Assembly: GCA_003024985.2 (NCBI GenBank)
Contig: PXIH01S0059390.1
Strand: one strand, 5' to 3'
DNA from: Euperipatoides rowelli
Lineage: Eukaryota; Onychophora; Udeonychophora; Euonychophora; Peripatopsidae
DNA: 10,107 nt
Below the pieces are notes generated by a model. It saw only the letters and a list, made by a program, of their open reading frames with translations. It ran no database searches and was not told where the DNA came from. Below, in pieces: positions 1-8,125 of this stretch (positions are counted from its first letter, which is position 1; each line of letters opens with the position of its first letter). The translations under genes and the position numbers were made by a program.

Positions 1-311
1 TTGAATGGATTAGAGCACAAACAAATGTATGTGATATTATTAAAAGAGTAAAGAATTTAAAGTGGAAATGGGCAGGGCATATAGCAAGAAGAAAAAATAA
101 TAGATGGACTACACAAATACTCAACTGGATTCCAAGGGACAGAAAACTACCACAAAGAAGATCTAATTCCAGATGGGAGGATGAAATAAAAAAGTTTGCC
201 GGATGTGGTTGGAAACGATTTGCAGAAGATAGAAATTCATGGAGAAATCTTGGGTAGGCCTTCATCCAGCAGTGGATTGATATAGGCTGATGATGATGAT
301 AATGATGATGA
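1..311 (+). mobile_element. 3' end of an RTE-like non-LTR retrotransposon (C-terminal ORF end plus tail)
   Basis: Seen: frame 3 is open from base 3 to a TAG at 255-257 (84 codons), and the same frame continues past it to TGA at 288-290. The protein is basic and Trp/Arg-rich, with KWKWAGHIARR near residue 20, then NRWTTQIL, WIPRDRK, SRWEDEIKKFAG and, after the stop, AFIQQWIDIG. Known: this series (W.WAGH.AR, .RW......W.PRD, RP..RW.D.I....G, AF.QQW) is the usual C-terminal end of RTE-clade endonuclease/reverse-transcriptase proteins of insects, which finish directly in a (TGA)n tail, as here. Inference: the TAG sits where relatives usually have Glu, so GAG to TAG is the likely lesion. The copy is cut by the window start, so the enzymatic domains are not visible. 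RTE is the best match; another non-LTR clade is possible. Confidence 0.85.
288..311 (+). repeat. (TGA)n tail of the LINE
   Basis: TGA trinucleotides begin at the element's own stop codon and run for about eight units with one TAA-like interruption near 300. This is the 3' tail of the retrotransposon, so it marks the element's right boundary and plus orientation, rather than being an independent microsatellite. Confidence 0.8.
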
Positions 312-1624
312 CATATATTCTTATATATTCTTCTACTTTCTACCATTTCAATCACGAAAAATTAATAATTGCTGAGGGTTATCTATAGACAGGGGGGGGG
401 GGGAGACTAAAAAAAAGATTTGATCACTTTTTGAGATATTTATGGAGCGCTAGTTTTAGATAATTCATCTGTATTTTTGTGTTTATAATGGCTAATAAAA
501 TATAGTTAAGGTTTCTTAATAGTAATTTAAAAAGAAAAAAAAACTTCCTATATTTGAAACAAACAGAATTTATTCCTAATGCACTGCATAAATTAGAAAT
601 AAAGAATTTGAATTCTGCGGAAGTATTTTCCAAATTATTAAGTTATATTGTTTTGGTATTTAAAGCTTTACTTAAAGATACATTTTTTTCACTAGGGTGA
701 CATAATTTATTCAATGTTTATAAACATCTGAAAAATCTTGAAATGCTTATGCTAACCCAAAGAAAATCATGTAACCTTTTAATTCTCCCTCATTCTTTCC
801 CTTTTAATATAAATATGCTGGAGGGTCGATATCACATTTATATCATTCAACCAATCCATCACACAGCTCTTTCTATCAACTTATAAATATTTATCGAATT
901 TGTGTATAATTTAGACCTCTTGTATAAAATGCTTTTTTTTAAATAAAAATATGCTTTTAACGAAGCATAGGGCTATTCTTTTTTTTATAGAAACTCTGAA
1001 AAATTAAATATAAATTTTAATTAAATATTAAAATGCATTGAACTTTCAATTTATATTAATTTGCTTTAAATTGTTAATTTCGTTTCCTCTTAATTTAATT
1101 TGATGCCTTACAATCTCTTCTAAATTATATTATTAACAGCAAACTTCTATTAAAACAAAGTTGATTATATTTTTTTAATTATTGGGTGACTATTAGATTT
1201 ATCAACTGAATGTTATTCCTCGCCAACGAAAGAAAAGGGAATTTAATGTTAGATACAATAGAAAACAAACAAAAATCTAGAAATAAAAAATTATCTAATA
1301 ATATTTGTTTTAAATATTTAAATAAGATATTAAAAATTACAAAATAGTTGATTTCAGATTCAGCTTAATCGGAATGAATAAATATTCATCTTTTTAATTG
1401 TTAGTTCTTATAAATGTGTTATTTAAAATGTATCACAAAAAAAAAAAAAACTTTAGATATTTAAAATCAGATTAAGAAAAAAATTAATACATATAATTTT
1501 TAATTCTCAATTATGAACTATTTAGTTGTTATTCATTTTAAAGTGGTGAATTTGTTCTTTTTTTTTTTTGTTTTTTTGACATTTTTGTTTACAATTCAAT
1601 GCTATAACATTTGCAATCAGTGAG
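312..1624. other. AT-rich stretch with no recognised gene
   Basis: I find no coding frame with recognisable motifs on either strand. The stretch is dominated by A/T runs. The only compositional oddity is a run of twelve G at 392-403. The open frame at 424-633 on the minus strand is rich in Phe, Leu, Asn and Lys, as expected of translated AT-rich DNA, and has no motif I know. Confidence 0.6.
392..403. repeat. G12 homopolymer
   Basis: Twelve consecutive G in otherwise very AT-rich sequence. It is probably replication slippage or an assembly-length uncertainty. The flanks give no sign of a function. Confidence 0.9.
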
Positions 1625-1702
1625 GTAAGTGTACTCCATTTTGCTTGGTAAACAAATGGTAAACATGCCAATTTTAATTTTATATATTCTTTACTTTCTC
1701 AG
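1625..1702 (+). other. Possible 78-bp mini-intron upstream of the THAP remnant
   Basis: The donor GAG|GTAAGT at 1622-1630 fits the eukaryotic consensus very well. A pyrimidine stretch ending TTTCTCAG closes at 1702, seven bases before an ATG at 1709. A length of 78 bases is typical of short insect introns. The exon before it has no visible coding signal and could be 5' UTR. This is inference from splice consensus only. In sequence this AT-rich such pairs also arise by chance, but the coincidence with the THAP start raises the odds. Confidence 0.35.
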
Positions 1703-1708
1703 AAAAAA

Positions 1709-2200
1709 ATGCTTTATAAAGTATGTGGCTGTTTGAGGCAGTAATAGTCAAAATCAGAAGGATCTTCACTTACACAAATTTCCTAACAATGATACAATAA
1801 GAAATAATTGGATAAAAAAAATATTTAGACTCCGACAAAATACAGCTTCTTATGTTCAAATACACGGTACGGAGATAAGTATTTAACACATTTGGAGTAA
1901 ATCAAAGTTTTTAATCAGAAAAAATGTTTGCAACTTAAACGAAGTCTAATCCGGGGAAATGCCTTTCTCAGATTCAAACCAGCGCCGAACGATACGACTT
2001 TGCAAGCCAAAAAATTATTGTAGCAGCTGTTGATCCATTCTGTGAATAAAATACCTATTTTTTGAGCAAAATTATGTTTGCATAAAAATAAGTTGTTTGT
2101 AAACGATATCAGAACTTTGCAAGATTTATTCATGGTAAAGAGAAATCTTATGACACAATTTTATAACTGTGAATTAAGAAAGACTTTTTTTTTTTGGTAA
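1709..2200 (+). pseudogene. Decayed THAP-type zinc-finger gene
   Basis: Seen: an ATG at 1709 opens MLYKVCGC (frame 2). After a one-base shift, frame 3 reads GSNSQNQKDLHLHKFPNNDT, then IRNNWIKKIFR and TASYVQIHGTEI, up to TAA at 1884-1886. Frame 2 resumes near 1913 with QLKRSLIRGNAFLRFKPAP and runs on with stops at 2021 and 2063. Known: THAP domains read C(x2-4)C, then fHkFP, then R..W...I.R, then CxxH, followed by an R..L...A.P..F tail. All parts appear here in order. Odd: the CxxH cysteine is Gln here, the first Cys pair has unusual spacing, and there are at least two frameshifts. The gene is dead. THAP domains bind DNA and occur both in host regulators and at the N-terminus of P-element-type transposases. 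No transposase core is visible downstream, so I cannot choose between them. Confidence 0.6.
2003..2036 (+). repeat. Diverged direct repeat, copy a
   Basis: These 34 bases match 2396-2429 at 27 positions in the same orientation. The similarity seems to extend weakly to about 2110, where ATAAAAATAAGTTG in this copy resembles AATAAAAAGAGTTG near 2481 in the other. It lies inside the downstream part of the THAP remnant, so it may be an old partial duplication. Confidence 0.4.
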
Positions 2201-2647
2201 AAATACTTTTTTCTTTCTATTGCTGTTATCAATCTCATATTATAGTAGCATAAGGTTTGACGATGCCATAAAATCTAAACACGTTTTCAAATAAATTCAT
2301 ATCTTATTTATTTGTGATACAATTTAAATAAAATGTAATATGCAGAACTGTATTTATCTACTAAACTCTTTTATAACCATAAATTAACTCCAGCTCAAAC
2401 CAGAAAATTGTTGTAGAATATATTGATCCGTACACTCTATGATTATAATGTTTATAGCATAACTGTACTTGTGTTGTGTAAATAAAAAGAGTTGACTGTT
2501 CCACTTCAAAGACAAAAAAAAAAAATGAAAAACCCAAGAATACTAAATTAATAAATTTTGATACCTGAACCTGACAAATTTTTTTCCATTTCTTTGATGA
2601 TCTTCAATTCTACTTGGGACTACCAAGTTTGATGCAATGAGTTCCAC
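2201..2647. other. AT-rich stretch with no recognised gene
   Basis: Apart from copy b of the short direct repeat at 2396-2429, I see only A/T runs and short frames without motifs. Confidence 0.5.
2396..2429 (+). repeat. Diverged direct repeat, copy b
   Basis: This is the partner of 2003-2036 (27 of 34 bases identical, with no gaps). In one frame both copies read a similar short peptide, QKIIVAAVDPF here as QKIVVEYIDPY, before a stop. That hints at an originally coding duplication, but the match is short and the sequence is AT-rich. Confidence 0.4.
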
Positions 2648-2685
2648 TTAATAATAATGATAATAATAATAATAATAATAATAAT
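2648..2685. repeat. TTA/AAT microsatellite, first array
   Basis: About twelve AAT-type trinucleotides with one TGA-containing interruption near 2659. It is followed by 27 bp of non-repetitive sequence and then a second array of the same unit. The predicted Tyr/Leu-rich minus-strand frame here is a translation of the microsatellite and not a gene. Confidence 0.9.
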
Positions 2686-2712
2686 GTAAGACATCTTCCA
2701 ACGAGTGCAATC

Positions 2713-2721
2713 AATAATAAN

Positions 2722-2752
<31 letters not shown>
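2713..2752. repeat. TTA/AAT microsatellite, second array, with an N
   Basis: About thirteen AAT-type units. Base 2721 is N, so repeat length and phase here are not resolved in the assembly. Confidence 0.9.
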
Positions 2753-2868
2753 CTGGAGTTTCTGTGAAGTCAGGATAATCTTTTAAAAGAGATTTGCACA
2801 TATATGGCTCAACTTGAACGTTTAATCCATTCTAGCTTTGAAAAATGTTGTCATTATCGCTGTTCAAA

Positions 2869-2908
2869 TTATCACTATGATTGAAATTTGTAGCCATTAT
2901 AGTGATAA
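2869..2908. repeat. Perfect 10-bp inverted repeat (possible hairpin)
   Basis: TTATCACTAT at 2869-2878 is matched by its exact reverse complement ATAGTGATAA at 2899-2908, around a 20-base loop. I see no flanking target-site duplication or terminal motif that would make it a transposon, and no terminator or RNA gene context. Confidence 0.6.
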
Positions 2909-3793
2909 AGAGAGAGAAGCAATTATTACGACTACCTAGCTATATTATATGTGATTACGTGACATGGAAAAAAAAGGTTGGCATTGGTATGACTTTCACA
3001 GTTTGACCTTTGTATATAATGCACTTTTTAAAGGTCTAAAAATGCATCTTTTTTTTTCCTTCATAAAATAATCTATTCTGAACAAATTAACAATTAAATA
3101 TATTTTTTTTGGGTGATACACTTTAAGATTACATGAGTTTCAACAGTTTTTAAATTTTAAATTACATTCAATTAATTTTAATGGCTATTTATCCTGTAAT
3201 CAACAAATATAAACTTTCTTTATTAATGTTTGTCAAAGATTTGACTAGTTCAAGATAAATGAACAAACGAAAGTGAATTGATTCTATTTCTAAAACTTAC
3301 AGAATTTTACTTTTCCAAAATCAATTATTTCTTGACAGATAACAGGATAATTATATAACTAATAGGACTTGAATACGTTAAACACAATACTCATATTTCC
3401 ATTACGGAAGTAATAAATAGAGGATAATTAATTTATGGTGACATGAAAAGGAATAATTGAAAATCAAGATCACATTGTAAAAATAACTCTATCATTATAA
3501 TATAAGAAATAATTTTAATGTTTCGAAAAAACTATTTTACTCTTCAGTTTTAAAAGCTTCTAGTAATTTATTTTTGTCCCTTTTCATACCTTAGTGTGAG
3601 TTATATGGAATATTTTTTTTAAACAATTAGACTTAATTAGATTATTAAAAAATTTGTGATTTTTATTAGATTTAAATTGCTCAATAAAGGGATCATTTCA
3701 TTGATTAAAAAAATACAAATAGGAATATTAATTTTGTAAACAAATAGATATTAATAATTTTCACCTCTGTTGGCAATGACAAATATTTACCTA
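2909..3793. other. AT-rich stretch with no recognised gene
   Basis: I found no motif-bearing frame on either strand and no clear terminal repeats. The stretch consists of A/T runs with short frames. It could hold the decayed 3' end of the reverse-transcriptase element that lies immediately to its right on the minus strand. Confidence 0.5.
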
Positions 3794-3799
3794 TTAATA

Positions 3800-4665
3800 T
3801 TTCTTTGACTGTAATAAAGTATTCAATAATAATAATGTTTTAACCAAATGCTTGGTTGTCATGCCAACAAAGGGGAAAGGCATACCCAAAATATTTTTGG
3901 CAAAGCTGTTGAACATAATTGGTAAAGTTTCATAGCAAATGAATTGAAAAAGAAAAAAGAAAGAAAAAAAAAAGACATCCACATTAAAAACAGTAGGCCT
4001 ACATGTTTGAATTTGAACAAAAAACATGTTTCATTTTCAAATTATAATAGAAGAAAAATTATTATAATTTTAACTCAGGATGGTCAAATCATCCATGAAC
4101 ATCAACATTGTGATTGTTGCTTTGCACATAAGAAATATAAAACCTAAATTTTGTATTGTTTAATTTTTTTGATTAATGGGTCAATATATAGAGCAAAAAA
4201 AAATCATACCTAATGGTGATTCCTGCGTTATTCCTCTAAAAAATTGTATTGCTCCAAAAAATTATCATTTTAATTGAAATTAAAGCTTGTAGGTCCTATT
4301 TTTTTTTCATAATAAATTAAGGTTTGACTTCTAATGGATTTATCAAATTTAGCTAGAATATGTGCGCATAAAATTTTTAAGTTAACTTTATCAAATGCTT
4401 TGCTGATGTTCCTATGCTTAACATATTTGACATGAAAAATAACCTCTTGAATAACTGTAATAGGCGTCTAGATGATTCTATTGTGTAGAGTGGCCAAATA
4501 AAAAGGGAATACTGCACCAGGCATCATCAAACTTAATTTGTTTTTGGAAATTGTAGCAAAGAGCTTAATGTCTATATTTTGAACATATATTGGTTTAAAT
4601 TTTATCAATGGAAACTTCCTTACCAGGAGTAAAGCTTTTTTTTTTTGGTAAAAAATAATCATTTA
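3800..4665 (-). mobile_element. Decayed non-LTR retrotransposon: reverse-transcriptase domain
   Basis: Seen, reading on the minus strand from 4665 downwards: IKFKPIYVQNIDIKLFATI (near 4600-4550), MPGAVFPF, ITVIQEVIFHVK (near 4460-4430), ISKAFDKVNLKIL (near 4400-4365), RGITQESPLGMIFF (4237-4196), LYIDPLIKKI (near 4190-4160), MFMDDLTILS (4102-4073) and KNILGMPFPFV (near 3900-3870). Known: these correspond in order to the reverse-transcriptase blocks of non-LTR elements: RPISLLN.D.K.., QE.I...., D.SKAFD.V, GV.QG.PLS..LF, the [YF]xDD catalytic box and a thumb-type segment. Odd: the frames are broken by several indels and stops, and a FMDD box stands in place of the usual YADD. The RPISLLN-type fingers and the QEV/QEVI segment suggest an L1/Tx1-like lineage, but I cannot assign the clade. 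The endonuclease and the 3' tail are not identified. The element is dead. Confidence 0.75.
4073..4102 (-). other. Reverse-transcriptase catalytic-type box MFMDDLTILS
   Basis: On the minus strand these ten codons read MFMDDLTILS, placed about 100 bases after the B motif of the same element. The Asp pair corresponds to the metal-binding DD of reverse transcriptases. Its position relative to the KAFD and QESPLG blocks supports the assignment. Confidence 0.7.
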
Positions 4666-4688
4666 AGAAGGAATTAAAAACTGCTCAA

Positions 4689-4716
4689 AATAATAATAAT
4701 AATAATAAATAAATAA
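4689..4716. repeat. AAT/AAAT microsatellite
   Basis: About seven AAT units pass into three AAAT units. The array lies between the reverse-transcriptase remnant (left) and the end of the copy 1 inverted-repeat arm (right), so it may mark the boundary between two insertions. Confidence 0.85.
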
Positions 4717-4740
4717 ATTTTTGGAGGCCAAAAAAAAAAT

Positions 4741-5990
4741 GATATCCCCAACCTTTCAATTGCACTTTTTAGTACCACAAACCCAAAGTTTGTACTCACC
4801 AATACATCTAGATATTTACAGTATATCTTAGTTTTCAGAGCATTTTTTCAATTGAAAAATGAAAACATCCTAAAGTTGTGTATGGTTTTGTACTGTTTTA
4901 TACCACAAACCAGTAGTTTGCTACTCGCCCATTTATCAAGATATTTATATCTTGATTTTTGGGGGACCGGGGACATATAGTCCTTTCTACTTTTCAACTG
5001 AAATATTAAAACTATCTTAATGTTTTGTACTAGTTTTGTTCTGTATTGTATCACAAACCCAAAGTTTTGTATTCACCCATATACCACTAAGGCATTTATA
5101 TCTTTAACAAAGATTTTCGAATAAGTTGTAATTTAGGCTACATAGTTTTTGTGAATTTTGGTTGTTATGGAGGTGCCATTTTTTTATTTTGTCAATTCTG
5201 GTTCAAAGTTAATGATTTCAACTAATATATGAATTTTTGACAATGTGTAGGAAATTTGTTTTAATCCTCTACATAGTTCAAGCTTTCAATAATTATGACA
5301 TCATTGGAAACCATTTTACCTTTGAATTTGAGATTTAGAAATTCAACTCTTCTTATGTAAGACCATGTAGTTACTCCATGTTAGCCATGTGTGAAACAAT
5401 TTTCCTCACAGTTGGTTCTTCTGTTGCTGAAATATAATTTTTGTATTCATTGCTGTCACACAATGCTGTATCTATAATTTGAATAATGGAGTCAAATGTG
5501 CAAGTGTTACTTAAGCAAATTGTGTCTAGCTTAGTTTTGATAGGCTTAAGTCTTTTAGATTTTCATTTATTAAAATTCTAATTTGTTTAGTTTTTGCTTT
5601 TGAAGATAGTTCAAAATTTTAAAATTCTGGGTATGGATCAAGGTATTATTTTTGTCTTTCTTTCAATTAGAATGCACAAGCTATTTGACCTCTCTAATTT
5701 TCTACTTCTTTAGGGTCTATTTTCTAGACATTCTGATCTCTGGGACTCAAATTTTACCTTTCTATATTAATTTCTTTTTAATCTATGTAGTGTATTCTCT
5801 GTTAATATTTTTTCAAAGCAATCTCTGCATATTCTTTTTTCATCAAAGTCCTTTTCTGATTCCAGTTAGGAACATTCAGAAAAAAATAATAAGAATAAGT
5901 TTTTTTTTCAGTGAGTACATTATTATTGACACTCACACAATGCTCTACTATTTTCTGTAATGTCTCTTCCATTGCTTTTCCAATAAAAAT
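4741..5990 (-). repeat. Left arm of a large inverted repeat (copy 1)
   Basis: Read as its reverse complement, this segment aligns with 8042-9985. Exact anchors are 5622-5645 against 8484-8507 (24 bases), 5094-5117 against 9883-9906 (24 bases) and 5240-5260 against 9409-9429 (21 bases), with recognisable but diverged sequence between them. Relative to the right arm, this one lacks the region matching about 8855-9405 (including the MITE) and about 9470-9830. The left end, CC...GATATC at 4733-4750, resembles the right arm's GGACATCATTTT near 10025, so the homology may extend slightly further. Divergence and independent deletions imply an old duplication rather than a recent hairpin. Confidence 0.85.
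4771..5090 (-). repeat. Imperfect tandem repeat, 2.5-3 copies of about 130-150 bp
   Basis: The core ACCACAAAC recurs at 4774 and 4902, and as ATCACAAAC at 5050, each followed by a CAAAGTTTGTACTCACC-like stretch and then an AAGATATTTATATCTT-like stretch. Spacings are 128 and 148 bases. Each unit also has a TTTTCAATTGAAAATGAAAAC-like segment. The right arm shows only one unit (about 9900-9985), so copy number differs between the two gene copies. The position suits the 3' non-coding part of the repeated gene. Confidence 0.7.
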
Positions 5991-6603
5991 AATTATTTAC
6001 ATACCTTGCATGTCATCACAAACTTGAAAAATGGTGATCAAGAAGGATGCACTTTACATATTTTGAAAGCCAGGCAGCAAGTCACCTTAAATGATCCCAG
6101 AAATGTTAATTAATTATACCTGTCATTCAATCTTCAGGATGGGTTTCATAAACTTGAGTTAAACAGAGAGGATTTGTTTTATTATGGTCTATATAAAGTT
6201 GTCTTCCTGGTGTGATCTTCTTTCACACTTCAACTGACAATAAAATAGTAAATTTCCTGCAATTTTTATTCCTTTTTTTCAGCACTAACTTTTGAATAAT
6301 TTAAGCCAGACCTCATGGATTGTTTCATAGTATCCAATATGTTTATGGTTCGACATTGTAAAGTGCAGTCTTTAATAAGACTTAAATGTTTTGACAATTT
6401 TAATTGAAAATGTTGTATATTTAATTGTAAATTTTATTAAAGAGTAATTCAGTTTTCTGCTTAATTCTTTCCATATTTCACTATTTGAAGAACTTAATCC
6501 TTCCTCAGTAAAATACTGTTCCATCTAAAGCTGAGAGACCATCAAGGATTTCCTTGATGTTTATTGATGAAGGTCTGGGCTTATTAAAAACCTGTAACTA
6601 TTT
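5374..6603 (-). pseudogene. Copy 1 of a USP-like cysteine-peptidase family gene, broken
   Basis: Seen, reading on the minus strand: an acceptor-like CTCTTACAG ends at 6604; then KPRPSSINIKEILDGL and SALDGTVFY (6582-6508), a one-base shift, EEGLSSSNSEIWKELSRKLN (about 6506-6445) with the frame open to 6375, then broken frames. A 63-codon open stretch (5562-5374) holds DTICLSNTCTFDSIIQI, with the box Cys at 5500-5502, followed by CDSNEYKNYIS. Known: ubiquitin-specific proteases carry GNTCYxNSxLQ around the catalytic Cys, and this box resembles that. Inference: this copy keeps the N-terminal and Cys-box parts and has lost most of what follows by deletion. The N-terminal EILDG..ALDGTVFY..E....S...W.E.. 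block recalls unnamed arthropod repeat-encoded proteins I have seen, but I cannot name the family. Copy 2 has no visible counterpart of this N-terminal block. The gene cannot make an intact protein. Confidence 0.55.
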
Positions 6604-6640
6604 CTGTAAGAGAAAACAGAAAAGTGAAAGAAAAATTACA
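6604..6640 (-). other. Splice-acceptor-like site before copy 1
   Basis: On the minus strand a long pyrimidine tract (TTTTTCTTTCACTTTTCTG, TTTTCTC) ends in TTACAG just upstream of the first motif-bearing frame of copy 1. This fits a 3' splice site and would mean that the source gene had an upstream exon. A/T-rich DNA makes such tracts common, so the evidence is only positional. Confidence 0.3.
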
Positions 6641-7352
6641 AATATGGTGTTTATGTACAGTCTTTATTACAGCTAAAAGGTAAAAGAGAATTTGAAGGTT
6701 TCTTACTACTCTTGTCAACAGTAATAAGAGGGTAACTGCAGATGAATAGTTTTTTCATTTACAACCTTCCCCTTTCCCAATTGCAACCTTAAACTGAAAT
6801 AAAAATCTAATATGCTTTATTAATGTTGATAGAAACCTTGTGAATTAGAAAAAAATGTTGACCCCTAGCCTTTTTGTTGGTTGCAACAGTGCTATTATGT
6901 AGAGTGCTATTTTGACTTTATTTATTTACAAAATTACCAATGTGAACTAAAGGCTCCCAAGACAGGGTTAAATTAAAATAAATGGTCAGAGGTATGCATT
7001 TTCACTCAGTTCACAACACTAGATAAATATATTAATGCATGTGTAATTGTGTATGTTTTCTGAGGCAAGAAAAAGAAATTGAAGTACTAACATGTTTTAT
7101 TAAATGTGATAATGCTTTCACTATTAAAATAATGACTGGATGGATGACATTAAAATGTGTACTTAAAAGTACTAAATAGTTGTGGTTGTATTCATTGTGC
7201 TGATTGCTACAATCAAGGAGTATAATTGATGCTAAAATATTGTTAGAAGCAGTATTCATGGTAAACTGTTAAACTGAAGGAAACCTTAGTCTGTTGGTGA
7301 AACAATAATCAAAACTAACTGTGAGATAGTAAACAAAAAATTTAAGGTATGA
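6641..7352. other. No recognised gene between the two inverted copies
   Basis: The minus-strand frame at 7032-7259 (75 codons) and the other short frames contain no motif I recognise. The stretch is slightly less A/T-rich than the left of the window and may include upstream or intronic parts of either copy. Confidence 0.4.
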
Positions 7353-7832
7353 ATATCAAATGGTGTACATATTAAAGATGTGGAAACTATTTGCAATGAA
7401 GAATTGACTGAAGTTGATCTATTCCTTGAAAATGTAGCTGATAGCCTATATGATATATCAAATATTCAACAAGATAAAAAATAAAATGGCTTAAAAGCTT
7501 TTAAGTCTTGGACTGGAAAGATTATTGCCTCCAAAGAGAATTGAGATCATGATAATGCACAGTGGCTTCAAACTCTAGCATCATACATAATCAAATTTTA
7601 TTCAGTCATTCCTACTGTGGTCTGCGCTCATGACACCAAGTTTCAAATAGAGCTATTTACTGACAGTACAGTTTCTACTGAAAGCCTTTATAATACTATT
7701 AAACATATGTCATTAACAAAAAATAAATTACCATTAGCAGGAGATGAATTTGTTGAGGGTCACCTACAAAGTCTTACAGAAGATATGAAGATAGTTGAAA
7801 AATGTTATCATAACCAACCATGTCTCAGATGA
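7353..7832 (+). pseudogene. Broken 160-codon frame of unknown function
   Basis: Seen: one frame without indels from 7353 to TGA at 7830-7832, interrupted only by TAA at 7482-7484 and TGA at 7542-7544. Codon content looks coding: acidic and mixed residues, not the Phe/Leu/Lys bias of the surrounding AT-rich DNA. Segments include DVETICNEELTEVDLFLENV, KAFKSWTGKIIASKEN, WLQTLASYIIKFYSVIPTVV, CAHDTKFQIELFTDSTV and LPLAGDEFVEGHLQSLTEDM. I see no signal peptide, membrane span or known catalytic motif. It lies 210 bp upstream of the homologous part of copy 2 on the same strand and could be its 5' coding part, but copy 1 has no visible equivalent. It might instead be a separate gene remnant. I do not recognise the family. 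Confidence 0.5.
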
Positions 7833-8125
7833 AATTACAGCTGATGCTACCAATATGAATGTAGGTTTAATAAGAGATGATACTATGTTTTAGTTTCCAT
7901 CCACTCCACTGCTAATAAAAACAAAAAGGAATCAACTAAAATATTTATCATACATGATTGTATACTCTGAATCCTGCGAAAGTCATGAATTTGAAGAACT
8001 TAGTTTAAATGAAGAGGCATCAGACAAGACTAATTAAGGAAATGAAAAAGCTTTTAAACAATGGACAAAGTTACAAATAAAATAACAGCATCATTATAAT
8101 ACCAGTAGTACAAAATAAGACCCTA

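Noticed and set aside
1966-2012. tRNA-derived SINE promoter: on the minus strand a GGTTTGAATCT box follows a TGGCTTGCAAAG stretch
   Set aside because: The B-box match is imperfect, the A-box is poor, and the region is better explained by the THAP reading on the plus strand. No foldable tRNA is visible.
1915-2133. 72-codon minus-strand open frame
   Set aside because: It has no motif and overlaps the plus-strand THAP remnant, whose blocks are recognisable.
2610-2801. Minus-strand frame with runs of Tyr and Leu
   Set aside because: It is a translation of the TTA/AAT microsatellites and contains an unresolved base.
3944-4147. 67-codon plus-strand open frame rich in Lys
   Set aside because: It is antisense to the reverse-transcriptase remnant, including the FMDD box. 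Its Lys run comes from an A-rich tract.
5652-5960. 102-codon plus-strand open frame
   Set aside because: It is Phe/Ile-rich and runs antisense to the copy 1 pseudogene, whose minus-strand reading matches copy 2. It is a shadow frame.
7032-7259. 75-codon minus-strand frame
   Set aside because: It has no motif, no homologue in the window, and a composition as expected of AT-rich non-coding DNA.
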